Assembly: GCF_020921035.1 (NCBI RefSeq)
Contig: NC_063151.1
Location: 27,782,934-27,846,933 of the forward strand
DNA length: 64,000 nt
Source of the DNA: Rhodamnia argentea
Taxonomy: Eukaryota > Streptophyta > Magnoliopsida > Myrtales > Myrtaceae
Reading direction: 5' to 3'
Every line of letters begins with the position of its first letter. Within the stretch, counting starts at the first letter, position 1. Position numbers and translations under genes: made by a program. Below are positions 1 to 15,083 of this stretch, in pieces. The notes under the pieces are model-generated. The model had not been told where the DNA came from. It saw only the letters and a program-made list of their open reading frames with translations, and made no database searches.

Positions 1-22
1 AGATCACTCTTTCGTGCCCCAG

Positions 23-2984
<2,962 letters not shown>

Positions 2985-3093
2985 TTTTTATGATTATGAA
3001 GATGAAGATGGAGAGAGAGAGAGAGAGAGAGAGGGTTTTAGGATGGTAGAGGGAGAGCTCGAGGGCGCGGTGGAGGCTTTAGCTCGTATATAT
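2985..3093 (-). promoter_or_regulatory. Core promoter and 5' UTR of the malate dehydrogenase gene
   Basis: On the minus strand a TATATAC box lies at about 3086-3092, roughly 100 bases before the ATG. A (CT)n tract at 3011-3033 then falls inside the presumed 5' UTR. CT-rich leaders are common in plant housekeeping genes. The transcription start is inferred from the TATA position only. Confidence 0.5.
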
Positions 3094-3109
3094 GGGAACT
3101 TCGCTGTGG

Positions 3110-4085
3110 CAAAAAAGTAATTTTCATGTAAAGTATTGACTAAAGTGATGTTTATCACATTAATTGGTGAAAAGATCACGTGGGACACAAAAACTTCTCG
3201 CTGACGATTTTGGCCTTTGAGGGTATTAGAAACAGAAAAATATATACAAAATTGATTCCATTGAGAAAATAGAGTATTTCCTAATTACAGTTTAATCTCG
3301 GTGTGTTTCGTGAAAATGAGTTATGTGAAAAATATTTTTCTAAAAATAATCAAATATATTAATTAATTAATTAAAAATAATTTAATTATTGATAGCTCAT
3401 TGTATCTAAAAAAATTTACATAAACAACGAAAATATTTTTTTATTTTTTCATTTTTGGGAGCGATACAAATAATCATTTTCAATAAAATGTTTTCTCAAC
3501 TTTGAGGGAAACAAATGGAGCCATAGACTCTTTCCGTTTCACGGAAAAATAAATTAAATAATGTTTCCCGAGTTTTCCAGCGTTCTCTTTAAAAAAAAAT
3601 AAATGAGTGGCGAAAAACATTTATTGTCAATAGAAAAAATACATTCGAAAGTGGGGAAAATAATTCTCTTTTTAAAAAGAGGATTTTCGAGACTGATCTC
3701 TCTTCTCTCTCTATCTACATAATTCGATTTTTTTAACAATTCTTGTACTTTTATTTTTTCATATTTTTATTTTTCTATATTCCTCCGCCAATTGTTGGGC
3801 CTCGGCGATGGCAAGCAACCCCGCGATCAACCATAAACAAGACTTGCCGAGCCTCGAGCTCGCATGTGGCCATTGTTGGCCAATCCCGGTGGAGGAAGGA
3901 GGGAAAAAAATGACAAAAAGAGAAATGAAAAATAATTAAAAATTCATATTTTTTAAAAAATAAAGTAAAATAAAGTAAAATAAAATAATTTTTACTAAAA
4001 GAAATGCACGAAATAAAATCAAATATGATTTTTCATACAAAATGGTAGAAAATATTTTTCAGATTATTTTCAGATTTCAATCACA
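3110..4085. other. AT-rich intergenic DNA with decayed repeat character
   Basis: No credible coding region. The stretch is dominated by poly-A/T runs and motifs such as GAAAATATTTTTC and TTTTCGTGAAAA, with a short GC-rich island at 3785-3900. AT-rich flanks around a GC-rich core are typical of degraded non-autonomous plant elements. I could not define ends or a target duplication. Confidence 0.45.
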
Positions 4086-4089
4086 ACAT

Positions 4090-5185
4090 CAAAAAAATAT
4101 GAAACTTTACAAAAAAAAAATCATAAACCTATTACGATTGTATTAATTCAATCATAAAAATTTTACATTTGTTTCAATTTAATCCATCCAACCAACATTA
4201 AGAGTCAATGCTGAAATGGCACTGTTGGATTCGAATTGCCTAACATTGGAATTTCCGTGACATGCGTGACATTACTCAAATCAGACCATCCAAATGAAAA
4301 TGGACGGCTTGATTTGAGCCACATTTGAGATTCAAAACTTTTCAAACCCCAAAAAAATTCCCACCACATTTTTTCCCTCCCTTTCAACAAATGACGTGGC
4401 TCAAATCAAACTATCCATTTTCATTTGAAAGGCTCGATTTGAGTAATATCACGCATGTCATGGAAATCTCAATATTAGGCGATCCAAATCCGACACTATT
4501 TGAGCTGATGTGGTATTTTTAGTAATATTTTAATATTTCCTTCAATTTGTTATTTTTATTTCTTTTTATTTCTTTTTTGTCTTCATTTTTCCTCTCCGGT
4601 CGCTAGCCTCATCAATGACTAGAGACCGACCACAGGTGTGAGCCAGCGAGAGTTGACCTCGCCGTTCTTGAGCAAACCTCATCCTCGCTAGAGGCCGGTA
4701 AGGGTCGGCCTTTAGCAAGGCGTTGTAAGTAAAGACGTCATTTTTACAAACACTCGAGTTGCATTGAGGATGGTCGAGCAAAAACTTGCGAAATCAAAGC
4801 TACAAAAAGCAAAGATTGGAAATCTAGTAAGGGTGATCCTTGCTAGACAGCGAGGAGGCAACCTTGTCCTGCAAGGAGAGCCTCAATCGACTAGCAAGGT
4901 CAACCCTTGCTAGATTCTAGTGAGGCTCCCCCTCACCATCCATTGACGAGGCCAACGACTGTATAGGAAGAAGGGAATAAAAAAATAAAGAAAGAAAAAA
5001 AGGAATGCAAATTTTGATAAAATGTTGAAATATTATTAAAAATTAGTATGTCAACCTCAACCAATCAAAGTTAGTCGGATGGAATAAATTGGCAAAAATA
5101 CAAAAAAATTGGATTGAATTGGCAAAAAAATATTGAATTGAATTAGCATAATTGTAATATATTTATGACTTTTTTTGGTAATTCT
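4090..5185. mobile_element. Non-autonomous TIR element, ~1.1 kb, with nested hairpin
   Basis: The outer ~90 bases of the two ends are imperfect inverted repeats: AAATCATAAACCTATTAC near 4110, and the complement of a matching AGTCATAAATATATTAC at the right end. Both arms continue with alternating 'caattcaatcc' runs. No coding capacity is visible. The interior has a GC-rich island (4600-4940) and the separate hairpin at 4205-4515. The terminal sequence resembles the fold-back elements at 30.6 and 60.3 kb. Target duplications were not resolved, so the ends are approximate. Confidence 0.6.
4205..4515. repeat. Long imperfect inverted repeat (hairpin)
   Basis: Arms of about 125-135 bases (roughly 4205-4340 and 4385-4515) are inverted copies of each other, separated by a ~45-base spacer. 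Shared blocks include TGACATGCGTGA, ATTACTCAAATC and AAATGAAAATGGA. A transcript would fold into a long hairpin. It lies inside the larger 4.09-5.19 kb element, so it may be a MITE inserted there or an original part of it. Confidence 0.8.
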
Positions 5186-6330
5186 CACCCAAATACAACT
5201 CCATGGAGCAAAACAAAAAGAGACTTCATATCACCTTTGCTTCTTTCTGCTTAAAAATTTCTGTTACTCTAATTCATTCCGCTTTACTGCCCGAAAATTT
5301 TACTGGTTTAGGGAAGTACGACTCAACTTGTTGAGAAAGATCGTTCTTAGAATGATATTTGACATTATATTATTTGACTAGCATTCTTCTTACCCACATT
5401 TTCCTTCTCCGACAAGTATTTAATTCATATGTTCTAATCTTTTTCTCTTTGGTCATATGGGAAGGTAATTAACTTCGTTAAGTCCAACTTGATCTTGTCC
5501 AAACAGCACTTCTCATCATGGACTTTTTCCCATTAAGCAAAACTGAAATTCCAAAATTTACAAGAAAAAAAAATTGAAAAGAAAACTAAAAGCAGATCTT
5601 AATCTAAGTATCATTGAAGATTACACAAATTAATAAAATTCAGAAGGCTGGAGGTACGGGAAAAAAAATACATTGTTTTTGCCATCATTAAAAAAGGTTC
5701 AATTCAAAAGGACATAATGAAAATGATGGGTCGCTAATCTGAGGAGAGCAGTTCATTCATGTGTGCAAGGCCTGTGACCAAGGCGAAAAATGAAAGGTCT
5801 AATTCTTTATAAAACCTCGATTTCGATCTGAGTTTTTTTTTAATCTAAAAAACATCCTCAGAAAAAAGTAGCAACAACTTCTAAACACGTCAACAGATTT
5901 AAGATTAAATAAAAAAAAGTTGCAGATAGAAATAAGATTGAACTTAAAATTGGAGATTATCTAGGTTATTAGCCCGAAATTAAATAGCTGTTCGACAATT
6001 GTCATTCCAAACCAAATGAGTGGGCGACTAGGGTCATTCATGAAAAAGGGGTGTTATACATCGATTGAGCCCAAAAAAAAAACTCTGCGTTTGCCTCCCT
6101 TCCGTCCCCGAAATCTTACAACCGCCGTCGCCGGTTCTGGGCTACTACCAATTACGGCCCCACACCAAACAAAAATCCAAGAAGAATATTCCACCCATTC
6201 AACAGAGGATATTCCAATCTCGCAACCCACTATTGCAATCGTCAGAGCAGAGCTCTTTTCCCCATTTCTTCGGTTTCAAAATCCACTCGGGAACAGCGAG
6301 AGCGGGAAAATAATAGATTGAACTCTTTTC
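5186..6330. other. Intergenic; no supported gene
   Basis: Mostly AT-rich and repeat-like. An open frame at 6016-6321 (plus, 101 codons) matches no family I recognise and lacks recognisable domains. The reverse strand of 6060-6300 looks like leader or untranslated sequence rather than coding sequence. I leave it unassigned. Confidence 0.4.
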
Positions 6331-9300
6331 TGATCATTGCTGATAAAACCCATACCATTTGTTAACACGAACCTAGTTTAAGCAGTAAATTCCGGTAGGT
6401 TTAAGTTTGCACAAGTAGCGTTCATTGCCGATGAAAAAAAACGAGTTGGTCATTCATTCCTAGGGAAATCCCGTTATACATGCAAGGAGATTACCAATCC
6501 CATCATGTAAGTCACATCTAAGGACACGCCTTTTACAATAGCATTATGCACAGAAGCATACACCGCCCAGCAATACATTTCCAAACTTCCCTAGACAGGT
6601 GTCTCCAGAGACATGAGAAAATTCGAAAGCTTTTCCTAGACATCTCTCTCTCTCTCTCTCTCTCTCTCTCATGTGATTCATGTAGCATCAGCCTCCGGCT
6701 ACAAATCCTGTCACACCATGCCCTCCAGAAAAGGATAAAGGCATAAAACCAAAACCCAATAACTTGTCACAAGCCAAAACTGTTAGCAAATTAATGTAGC
6801 AATGGACATTCGATAACCTAGCCCCTTGTGTTGCAATACCACTACTGGGTTACATGCTACAGAAGAATCAAATTTCTTACGCAAACTGTACAAGGACATT
6901 GGCAAGATCACGACAGATAAAAGGGAATTATTCAGCACTAGGGATTTGCCTTATACCCTTGGCAAAGGTCGTTACCTTCGAATTAAGTCATTGACTAAAG
7001 GCACTTCCCTCAATATATCCCATCCTTTGGAAATCGAGGACTCTAGAACAGCCTATCCTAACAGCTAAATATGAGGGAAGATTCACAGACAAATGGATTA
7101 CCTAAACCCAATGACAACTACCTAAGTTTTTGACTCCTTTATGTGAAGCACCAAGGCCGAGGTGCTGCAGGACAGGAAATTAGTGCCATATACAAGCACT
7201 TTTGCAAAAGAAATGCTGAAAGGACACACAAATGGTTTGATAAGCAGGACTCAGACAAATAAACTGCCTATCAGGATCCAAAGTTACAGTAGTCTTGAGT
7301 ATATATAAAAAAAGAAACTGGATGAATTCAGACAAATGCACAGAATAACCTACTTAATACAAGAACACGGAATGACCTAGTCAGTACGAAAGATGATAGA
7401 TGAGAAAGCAGCCCCAATCTAGCAGGCAGCTAGAGAAAATCATTAATGTGAGGTTGTCAACCCCCCATCCATACTCAGATAATAAAGCAATGGCAGTGGA
7501 TGTCACCAAAGTGTTAAGAGACTAAGTCCCTTTTCTAAACTTAAGTACCATGATGAACGTTGGCCATAGAAGGATTACAACTCACTATTTGACAAGCGAG
7601 AATTCTAAGTTACAATGTGAGCCATAGTCAGCAAGTAATAACTGCAAGGTACCGCAATACAAGGTAGGCTTGGCCACAATATATTTTTCCAGCAGCAGTC
7701 TAAAGCAAAACAAAGCAATGAACACATATAACAACTAGGCATTCTCAAAGTTTTGCCAAGAATCACACTCGGGGAGCATTGTGAAGAACATTATACAAGA
7801 GGTTCATGGATACACCGTCCACAAGTACAACAGTACTCATAGACTATGACTGGCCTGGCCAAAAGCATTATACAGCAATATTAAGTTGCTTTTTTTATAC
7901 TCAGATGTTGCTGATCTCACATTCACACCAATTTTGGACCCATAATTTTTAACTTATTTTATTTTATTTTTTTTGCGTGTGTACGTCTTTTTGGGCAGGG
8001 TTCAAACTAAATTTTTAAGCTTATTAAAAAATTATTCACACTTTCGCTTCAAAAACAGATATAAATTGGTGGTCCCCCGTCCCCTTGGTCCCTGAATGCT
8101 CAAAAGGTCGGCGATGCTTCCAAGCATGCAAAATATTATTTAGAAAAGTAGATAGGGGCCATGAAGACATATAAATGATCACTTGTTCTAAAATACCACA
8201 AAGTAATGTGAGACCTCCATCAATCAGAGTCCAACTTAAGATGGTAGATGGAGGTATCCATGATGGCTTTCTATCCACATGCGATAGTAATGGTTGGCTA
8301 ACATAGTCACTATGCCCAACAGTTATAGAAGCAAGATATCTTATCGGAAATATGCGAAATCATTGTAAAGCACCAAAAAGAGGCAGCGAATACAAGGGTG
8401 CCATCACAGTTGTCAAAAAGTTCAGAACTAGCATTGGAAAGGCAAATAGATGCTATAAGCATCAGAAACAACCCTCCACACTGCAAGATCCCAAAGCACA
8501 AGTACCGACTTCACTAAATAAATTAACCATAGCTAAAATTAACTTCAACCAGGACAACCACAATAATCCACAGCATAAAGGAGCAGATGAAGCAAGCGGC
8601 TGCTAAAGCACAGGTAATCACTCATCAACCAGAGAATATATTGTCCTCATTCACGCAATCACCAGAATGATTAAAGCATCTGCGTCCAACAAGCTGTTAC
8701 ACACCTGAATCAAACATCCAGTCACGTGTCACATCATTCAACAGAATCAAACACAACTTTCATGCAAACACATAAAGCTAGAGCAAAAATGCATCAATGT
8801 CAACGCCAACAGTTAAAGATATAATGGCAAGGCAGTCGTCCCAAATATAGTTTACAAGAGAAGAAGATTGGTATTCTCTGACATACAAGTAACGTGATAT
8901 CTAAATTTTCCACTGTGGAAATGAAACAAACTGATTAACTAAAGAGAACAGATGCCAGAAAACACAAGTCTTAGAATAGAACCAAACATATGCAGCCGCC
9001 GCAAGTGATTAAACCTTATCCCCTTATCCTGCTAATTGGGGTTATAATCTTTTATGCCACTGTACTCTATCTTATTAAATATCAAGTCTTTTGTAAGATC
9101 AAAGTAATCCAGATCCTTCCAAAATTCTTCTAAAAAGACATTGTTAACACAATAACCTTTGCAAAGTCCAGCATGAAGCAATTCAAAGATGCTTATAAAG
9201 GTTAAAATATTCTACTTATAAAAATTCCAAAAGAATGCATGTGTAAAAGCAACAAACTACCAACAAGTATGCAACCACTTACCCTATCTAAGTAAACAAA

Positions 9301-11288
9301 CAAAGTCAGCCGGCATGAAAATAAAAAGGGACCCACAAAGAGAAGCAATTAGTTACTCTGGACATGCAAAGCACATCTGCTTATTGAAATGCTCATGACA
9401 AAACAGAAAAGTATAAAACACCAAATATTTTCTCTAGAGCCATAACCTTGACAGCAAACTTTCTAGTTTGACAGCTTCATCGTAGATTGAGAAAATCTAC
9501 TCTTAATACAGAACACTACAAGGTTAATGCATACCATTAGACTTCATCTAATCTATTAAAGCCCATAAATCCAGTCAACTTGAAAAGAAACAAAGTCAAT
9601 GAAGCAAAAGCCTACTAGAGCAATAGCAAGGAAAATCTGTACAAGAGGCAGAAGCAGCAGACTTGCATGAGTTGAATAAGGCTGACTATTCCGGACAATA
9701 TAAAATATGGCTAATGATGAGTACTCTGTCGTTAATGAGCATTCAGATCACATAACCAAATTGAAATAGACCCAGAACTTATATTTTTCTCTCATTTTAT
9801 TTTATTTTTTTCTGTGTGAAGAATCAACTGATGTATCCACTTCCACTGTGGCTGTTGGTTTAGTTGCCGGGCTTGCTTCTTTGAACCAAGAATTGGTAAA
9901 GGTTTAGCCATAGGCCAACCTATGGATGGTATTAAGACAGCCGGAAGTGGAAGCCAGAGGGAAACTACGACATGGTGCTTTTCATTGTGAATAGTTTTAT
10001 ATCATCTCATCATAAAAAAAAAAAAATTCTTGTTCTTTGGGGCTTTCCTTAGTTTTTAGAACTATATCAATGTTTCATTCCTAATATTTGGACACAAACC
10101 CCTCGTAAGGACAAATATGAGGATGAGGAATTAGAATACCGACTGGGTTTCTACATTCCACTGTTAACTGAAATACAAAGAGCATCATAAAAGATTGAAG
10201 CGCCTTAATAAAATATCACAGTGCTTTAACATCATCCTTTAACCCAACCAAACGGCAACTTTAGATCTAGCGCAAGGGAAAGCATATTCAGCCCCCAAAA
10301 CATGCAGAAAGCTGAAACAGTTTGGAAAAGCATCCTTGCATCATGTAAATCTTTATCATTAGCAAGACCACAACTTGCAAAGAAGAACCTTACAACATGC
10401 ACATTTACGATGTAATGACCCTACTCTGTAATGTCAATGAACGAATTAATAGTTTCGCTAGGTTGCCTAGTTAGGCAATAAGGTGTTAAACTCACATTCA
10501 AAACCAAACATCCTCTACCTATAGCTGTAAATGAAAAAAGATAAAACAAGAAGCAAACTAAACTTCCTTAGACACAAGAATTCATGCAATGGCTGCAAGT
10601 GAAGCCATCCTAACTATCAAGCCGAATCCAGTCAAACAACTCCTCCCTGAGATACAATCACACACCGTAATTTGTCATCTACCAAGATAACAGACTGAGA
10701 AATGATAACCTAATCATCTAGGCACTTGTGTAAGAAATCAATAACTTCAGCAACCGGCAACCAAAACTCATCCAACCAGCTACAACCACAAGCAACAACT
10801 GCCACAAGCATCTAAACACAGAGTGAGAAATGATTAAACCAAACAATCAGAAAAATGCAGCAGAAGAAGTGAAACATCATGGAAACGCAGTAGAAGAACA
10901 ATCAGACTCAAGAACAACCAAATCAAAAACTTGATCACTTTAACATCCTTTACTGACATTAACATCCTTTACTGACATTTCTGATAAATGCACGTCCCCC
11001 CCCCCCCAAAAAAAAAAAAGATTAGGCACATGACATCACAGATAGAGCACACGCACAAAGGAAATAAAGCAGAAGGTGGAAAAGAAAGACCGTGTGAATC
11101 ACGTAGCCAAGTAATAAAGCATTTCATACCATCGTTCAAAGCACTAGCATAAGAACTCATCGCAAAGTGTCCACCCACAAACAAGTTAAACAAAAAAAGT
11201 GACAAGGCCCCCAGCAAATAAGGAAGTCAAGCAATTATATCTAACCAGGTATAAGATAACACACTGACATGAAAAGGAAAATAGAAAA
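6331..11288 (-). other. Long non-coding stretch, possibly 3' UTR and UTR introns of the RRM gene
   Basis: Nearly 5 kb with no open frame resembling a protein. The plus strand is visibly richer in A than T from about 6.4 to 11.2 kb, so the minus strand is T-rich, as expected of introns transcribed in the direction of the upstream RRM gene. A strong splice donor (CAG then GTAATC) sits at 11321/11320, just before that gene's stop codon. A (TC)n tract occurs at 6643-6670 and a perfect 19-bp tandem duplication near 10940-10980. UTR exon boundaries could not be placed. Confidence 0.35.
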
Positions 11289-12602
11289 CTAGACCCGCCA
11301 ATAATCGTAAATGAGATTACCTGAGTAATAGGAAGGCACATTCGGATACATTCCTCCTGGTGGAACCCTTGGCGCTGGAGAAGTCCCTGTTGGCTGATGC
11401 TGCTGGCTCGGATATGCCGACCCAGACGATAAGCCATACTGTCCACTTTCTGGATACCCTCCGGAAGGCCTGTACAAAGATGAGCCACCAGCAGTGCCTA
11501 ATCCACTGCTTGTGCCGCCTACACCACCACCTGCACCACCAAGACCAGTCCCAACAGCACCTAAAGCACTGCCATATCCAGTTGCTCCTGGTCCCCCATA
11601 ACCACCATATTGAGCAACCATCCCACCACCGTATCCGCCAGCACCACCTAAAGTGGGAGGCACCTGACTGCCCACCGCTGACATCCCAGGCCCGCCCGAA
11701 CTCAAATGTACCAATCCAGGCGGACCCTGAAACCCACCGTATGACCCCATTCCCCCAGGTCCACCATATTGTCCAGGAACCGACCCTGGCATTGAACCTG
11801 GGCCGCTCATCCCCACTGCATCAGCATGGCCATTACCATGTCCAACATTACCAGCTGGGCCCGGCTTCCTCTTCCCATCAATTGCGAGCTTGCAATTTAG
11901 TTGCCTCCCCTCAATGTTCTTCACTGGCTCGGCCAAAGCCGCCTGAGCTCCCTCGGCTGTCTTATAAACAAAGAGAGCAAACCCTCTAGATTTCCCAGTC
12001 TGCTTATCGAACCCTAGCGGCCCTTCTTCGATTTCACCATACATCAGGAAGTGAGATAACAGCTTATCCGCAGGCATATCTATCGGCACGTTTGCCACAT
12101 AGATCTTCCGGTCTGAGACATCGGCCGAATTGCCCGTGCTGGCACCCGAATTACCAGCTGCCGCGAGCTGCGTGACCGTGACGCGTCCATCGATCCTCTT
12201 GCTCGGCTCACGCAGGGCTCCCAGAGCGCCGTCCACGTGCTTGAAAGTGACGAAGCCATAACCTTTGCTTTTCCCCGTGACCTTGTCGAGAATGACGACG
12301 GCTTCCTCGAGCTCCCCATAGGCGGAGAAGAGCGCGCGGAGGCTGTCGTGGGTGGTGTCCCAGCCGAGGCCGCGGATGAAGAGCTTGCGGCGAGAGGGGT
12401 CGCCGTCGGCGACGGAGCGGGCGGCGGAGAGGACGTCGGGGTGGCGGAGCAGGGCCTCCTGGAGGATGTCGAGGAGCTGGTCCTTGGAGAAGCTCTCGAG
12501 CATCCTGCGGCCCTCGTCGCGGGTGAGAGCAAGGTTGGGATCGGAGGAGTCCGACAACGCCACGCCGTTGTCATCCATCTTCCGCTTCTTTGCGAGATCC
12601 AT
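11289..12602 (-). CDS. UBA2C: UBP1-associated protein 2C-like RNA-binding protein (two RRMs)
   Basis: An uninterrupted frame of 437 aa from the ATG at 12602. RRM1 has RNP2 LFIRGL (74-79) and RNP1 KGYGFVTF (113-120). RRM2 has RNP2 IYVANV (167-172) and RNP1 RGFALFVY (206-213). A long Gly/Ser/Tyr-rich tail follows from about residue 250. Two tandem RRMs after a short acidic '[15 protein letters not shown]' segment is the layout of plant UBA2 nuclear proteins, which bind U-rich 3' UTRs and act in ABA and wound responses. The tail is interrupted near its end by a good donor site (position 11320), so the last ten codons (after SYYS) may be retained intron and the true C-terminus may differ. Confidence is high for the family and moderate for the exact paralogue and C-terminus. 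Confidence 0.9.
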   Translation of the reverse strand: MDLAKKRKMDDNGVALSDSSDPNLALTRDEGRRMLESFSKDQLLDILQEALLRHPDVLSAARSVADGDPSRRKLFIRGLGWDTTHDSLRALFSAYGELEEAVVILDKVTGKSKGYGFVTFKHVDGALGALREPSKRIDGRVTVTQLAAAGNSGASTGNSADVSDRKIYVANVPIDMPADKLLSHFLMYGEIEEGPLGFDKQTGKSRGFALFVYKTAEGAQAALAEPVKNIEGRQLNCKLAIDGKRKPGPAGNVGHGNGHADAVGMSGPGSMPGSVPGQYGGPGGMGSYGGFQGPPGLVHLSSGGPGMSAVGSQVPPTLGGAGGYGGGMVAQYGGYGGPGATGYGSALGAVGTGLGGAGGGVGGTSSGLGTAGGSSLYRPSGGYPESGQYGLSSGSAYPSQQHQPTGTSPAPRVPPGGMYPNVPSYYSGNLIYDYWRV

Positions 12603-12898
12603 CGCAGTGTTCTACTGATAGAAGATGGGATGTAGAGAGGGAGAGAGGGAGAGGGGAATATGGGGGGCAAACCCTAAGGCTACCACCGAGAATCGGAGAT
12701 GCTCGGCTGTCTCACAAGTTTTGCTGTATCGGGTGGATACCAACAAGTTTCAGGAGGCCTTGTTTGGGAAAACCTTGCATCCCCTACCGTGAATTACATT
12801 TGCCCCCAAATTTTGGCAATTATTGTAGATTGCCCCCTGACTTTTCAATTTATGCAATATGTCACTGAAATCGTAAAGTCAGTTGTCCCCGCTAGCGT
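12603..12898 (-). promoter_or_regulatory. Upstream region of the two-RRM gene
   Basis: Directly before the ATG at 12602 the minus strand carries a CT-rich leader at 12630-12660 (complement of gagagggagagaggg), which probably lies in the 5' UTR. No clear TATA box is seen. The small TIR element begins about 300 bases upstream of the start codon. Confidence 0.4.
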
Positions 12899-13408
12899 TT
12901 ATGGTCCTATTTGATTCAGCATGGACCTCTAAAATTCCTTGGCCAAATACAAATAGTATTTGACTCATTTTTTGACTCACTTTGGAAAGATGTAATTGCA
13001 TTTCAAATGCTCTTCAAAGTCCTTTAGCTCAAAATACCTTTAGAGGTAATTTGGGCTAAAAAACTTTGCGAAATACAACTAGTTTTTTTATTATTTTAAT
13101 TTTGTCACTTTCGCTTGCCACCGCCGCCCACCGCCATCGCCCATTGGCCGTCGCCGCCGCCATGGGTCGCTACCCGTCCGCCGGCCGTGGTCGCCGGTCG
13201 TCGTCGCCGCCTTTTTTTCAAAAGAAAAAAATATTGTACAAAGTTCATTTTTCACCAAACAACATTTACGTCAAAGTTACTTTCCAAATATGTTTTTAAA
13301 ATACACTTTACCAAATACTACTTGCATTTTGAAAAAGGTCTTTAACTAAAAAATATTTGCATTTTCTCAAAATTCATTGGCCAAATGCTGAATCAAACAG
13401 TGCCTATT
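12899..13408. mobile_element. Small TIR element (MITE-like), ~0.5 kb
   Basis: The left end reads GGTCCTATTTGATTCAGCAT, and the complement of the right end reads GGCACTGTTTGATTCAGCAT, so the ends are inverted repeats of about 20 bases. The interior has matching 'ttggccaaata' and 'ttagctcaaaatac' blocks inward from each end, and a GC-rich CCGCCGCC core at 13115-13215. It has no coding capacity. The terminal motif resembles plant Harbinger- or hAT-type elements, but the target duplication is unclear, so I do not assign a superfamily. Confidence 0.65.
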
Positions 13409-14552
13409 TCCAGCCATTTCTCAATCACAGCTTTTGACCCAGCAAAAAAGAAAAAAATGACAGCTGTGCTTGTCACGTGACTATTTAACTCTTTAAAAAA
13501 AAAAATAGATCTGTCCACCAATAAAAGTGAATTGTAATTTTACCTACTGAGTTTTGACGTGCGTTGTAAGTTGCCTTCCCTAACTTTCCAGCTTGTGTAA
13601 CTTTCCTGTAAAGTCTTTAAATGGAGGGTAATGTCATCCCTAATATTAACTATCATACAGACCAAAAACATATATATATATATATATATATTAACTATGA
13701 GATTTTCATAAAAGGCCTACGCTTCTACTAAATTTTTATGCCTAAACCATTCTAAGAATGAGAGTTATGCTCAAGATTTGAAGTTGGGATCTTGGAGACT
13801 GAGTCACTTGTCCAAATGAAGCAAACTTTTCGTAGGATTATATTCAAGCCCAACTAAGGACGACTCGTTCGTGTGATCCTGCCCTTTTGTGTGCACACAT
13901 GAAGAGCAGGAAGCACTCGCAGTCACACATACAGACTATCAAACCGATGCATCATGGTCTCCATCGGACTGAAATTCAAGGTCATGGCCACAGACTCACA
14001 TGGCAAGAATCTGCAACCGGGGCGAGGCTGCCGGAAATCAGCGTTCTACTTCACTTGTAGTCAGCAAGCTGGATATTCTACTATCAACGGCAGTACTTGA
14101 GAGCTCTAGCATGATTGGAACTTCACTTTCCTAACCTTGGAATGTTCGCACTTCGATTGCACAACATGACTTAAAAATGCTGAAGAGTTGATCAACAAAA
14201 AGATTCAATACTAGGAACGACACTAGGAAAGATGATGGGTCTACCATCTTCGGTTTCACTCAAATAATACGTAGTTGAGAAGGATTAAGCTCCACCTACA
14301 TCAGGGGGACAAAAGAAGGAGCAGACTGTGTGGTAGCTGCAGCATCAGGACAAACCGATGGACTTAGAAACCACGAATAGAGCGGAGAGAGGGAGGGGCT
14401 TTCAGAGATGCACTTTCGCTTTATTCCCCAAATCACTTCCCTTGTCATCATCAAGATGACTTCTTGCTCTAAATAATTCCATGGACTGTCTCACCATTTT
14501 ATCAGCAGACGTGTCCGGTGAAGGCCAAACATGCTGCTTGATTTTCGTCATG
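13409..14552. other. Intergenic, downstream of the TIR-NBS-LRR gene
   Basis: No supported gene. It contains a (TA)n microsatellite at about 13671-13691. The part nearest 14552 presumably includes the 3' UTR of the minus-strand resistance gene. Confidence 0.6.
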
Positions 14553-15037
14553 TTAAGTTAGATGTACCCCACAACTCTTCAACATTACATTGGAGGGCGC
14601 TCTGTTAACTACGACTGAAAACATCAAGCACACTGAACCATGCAGCTGATACTCAACCACCCGATGGGACCAAAGCAAATCTTGCGAACCATAAAAGAGC
14701 CACAAGTGATCTGAGTCAACGCACTGCATTTCATATCGGCCATCCATAATGCATCGACCATTGACAGTGATAGAGTAATTATAGTCTATGGTACCATCCG
14801 TCGTCCCGCATTCTTGGGTGAGACTTTCCTCTAATCCAAAGAGGACAGCAAGCGTGAAGGACTTGCAATTCCAAAACCTATCCCACGGCACTTGGAAACA
14901 TATTGTACCCTCCAAACTTCGATGGCTAAACCACTTAGGAATTTCACTTCCTGGAAAATATATGTCAACCGAGGTTGCCCTCACGCCCTGCAAACCAACT
15001 CGAATCTGTAAATGCACCATTCTCACTTCACGTGCAC

Positions 15038-15083
<46 letters not shown>

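Noticed and set aside
6016..6321. 101-codon frame as a possible small gene
   Set aside because: No family resemblance, no leader or splice context, and a second overlapping frame of similar length; not supported.
11360..11989. 209-codon plus-strand open frame rich in His, Gln and Leu
   Set aside because: It is the complement of the Gly-rich tail of the two-RRM gene; its composition follows from that repeat and no domain is present.
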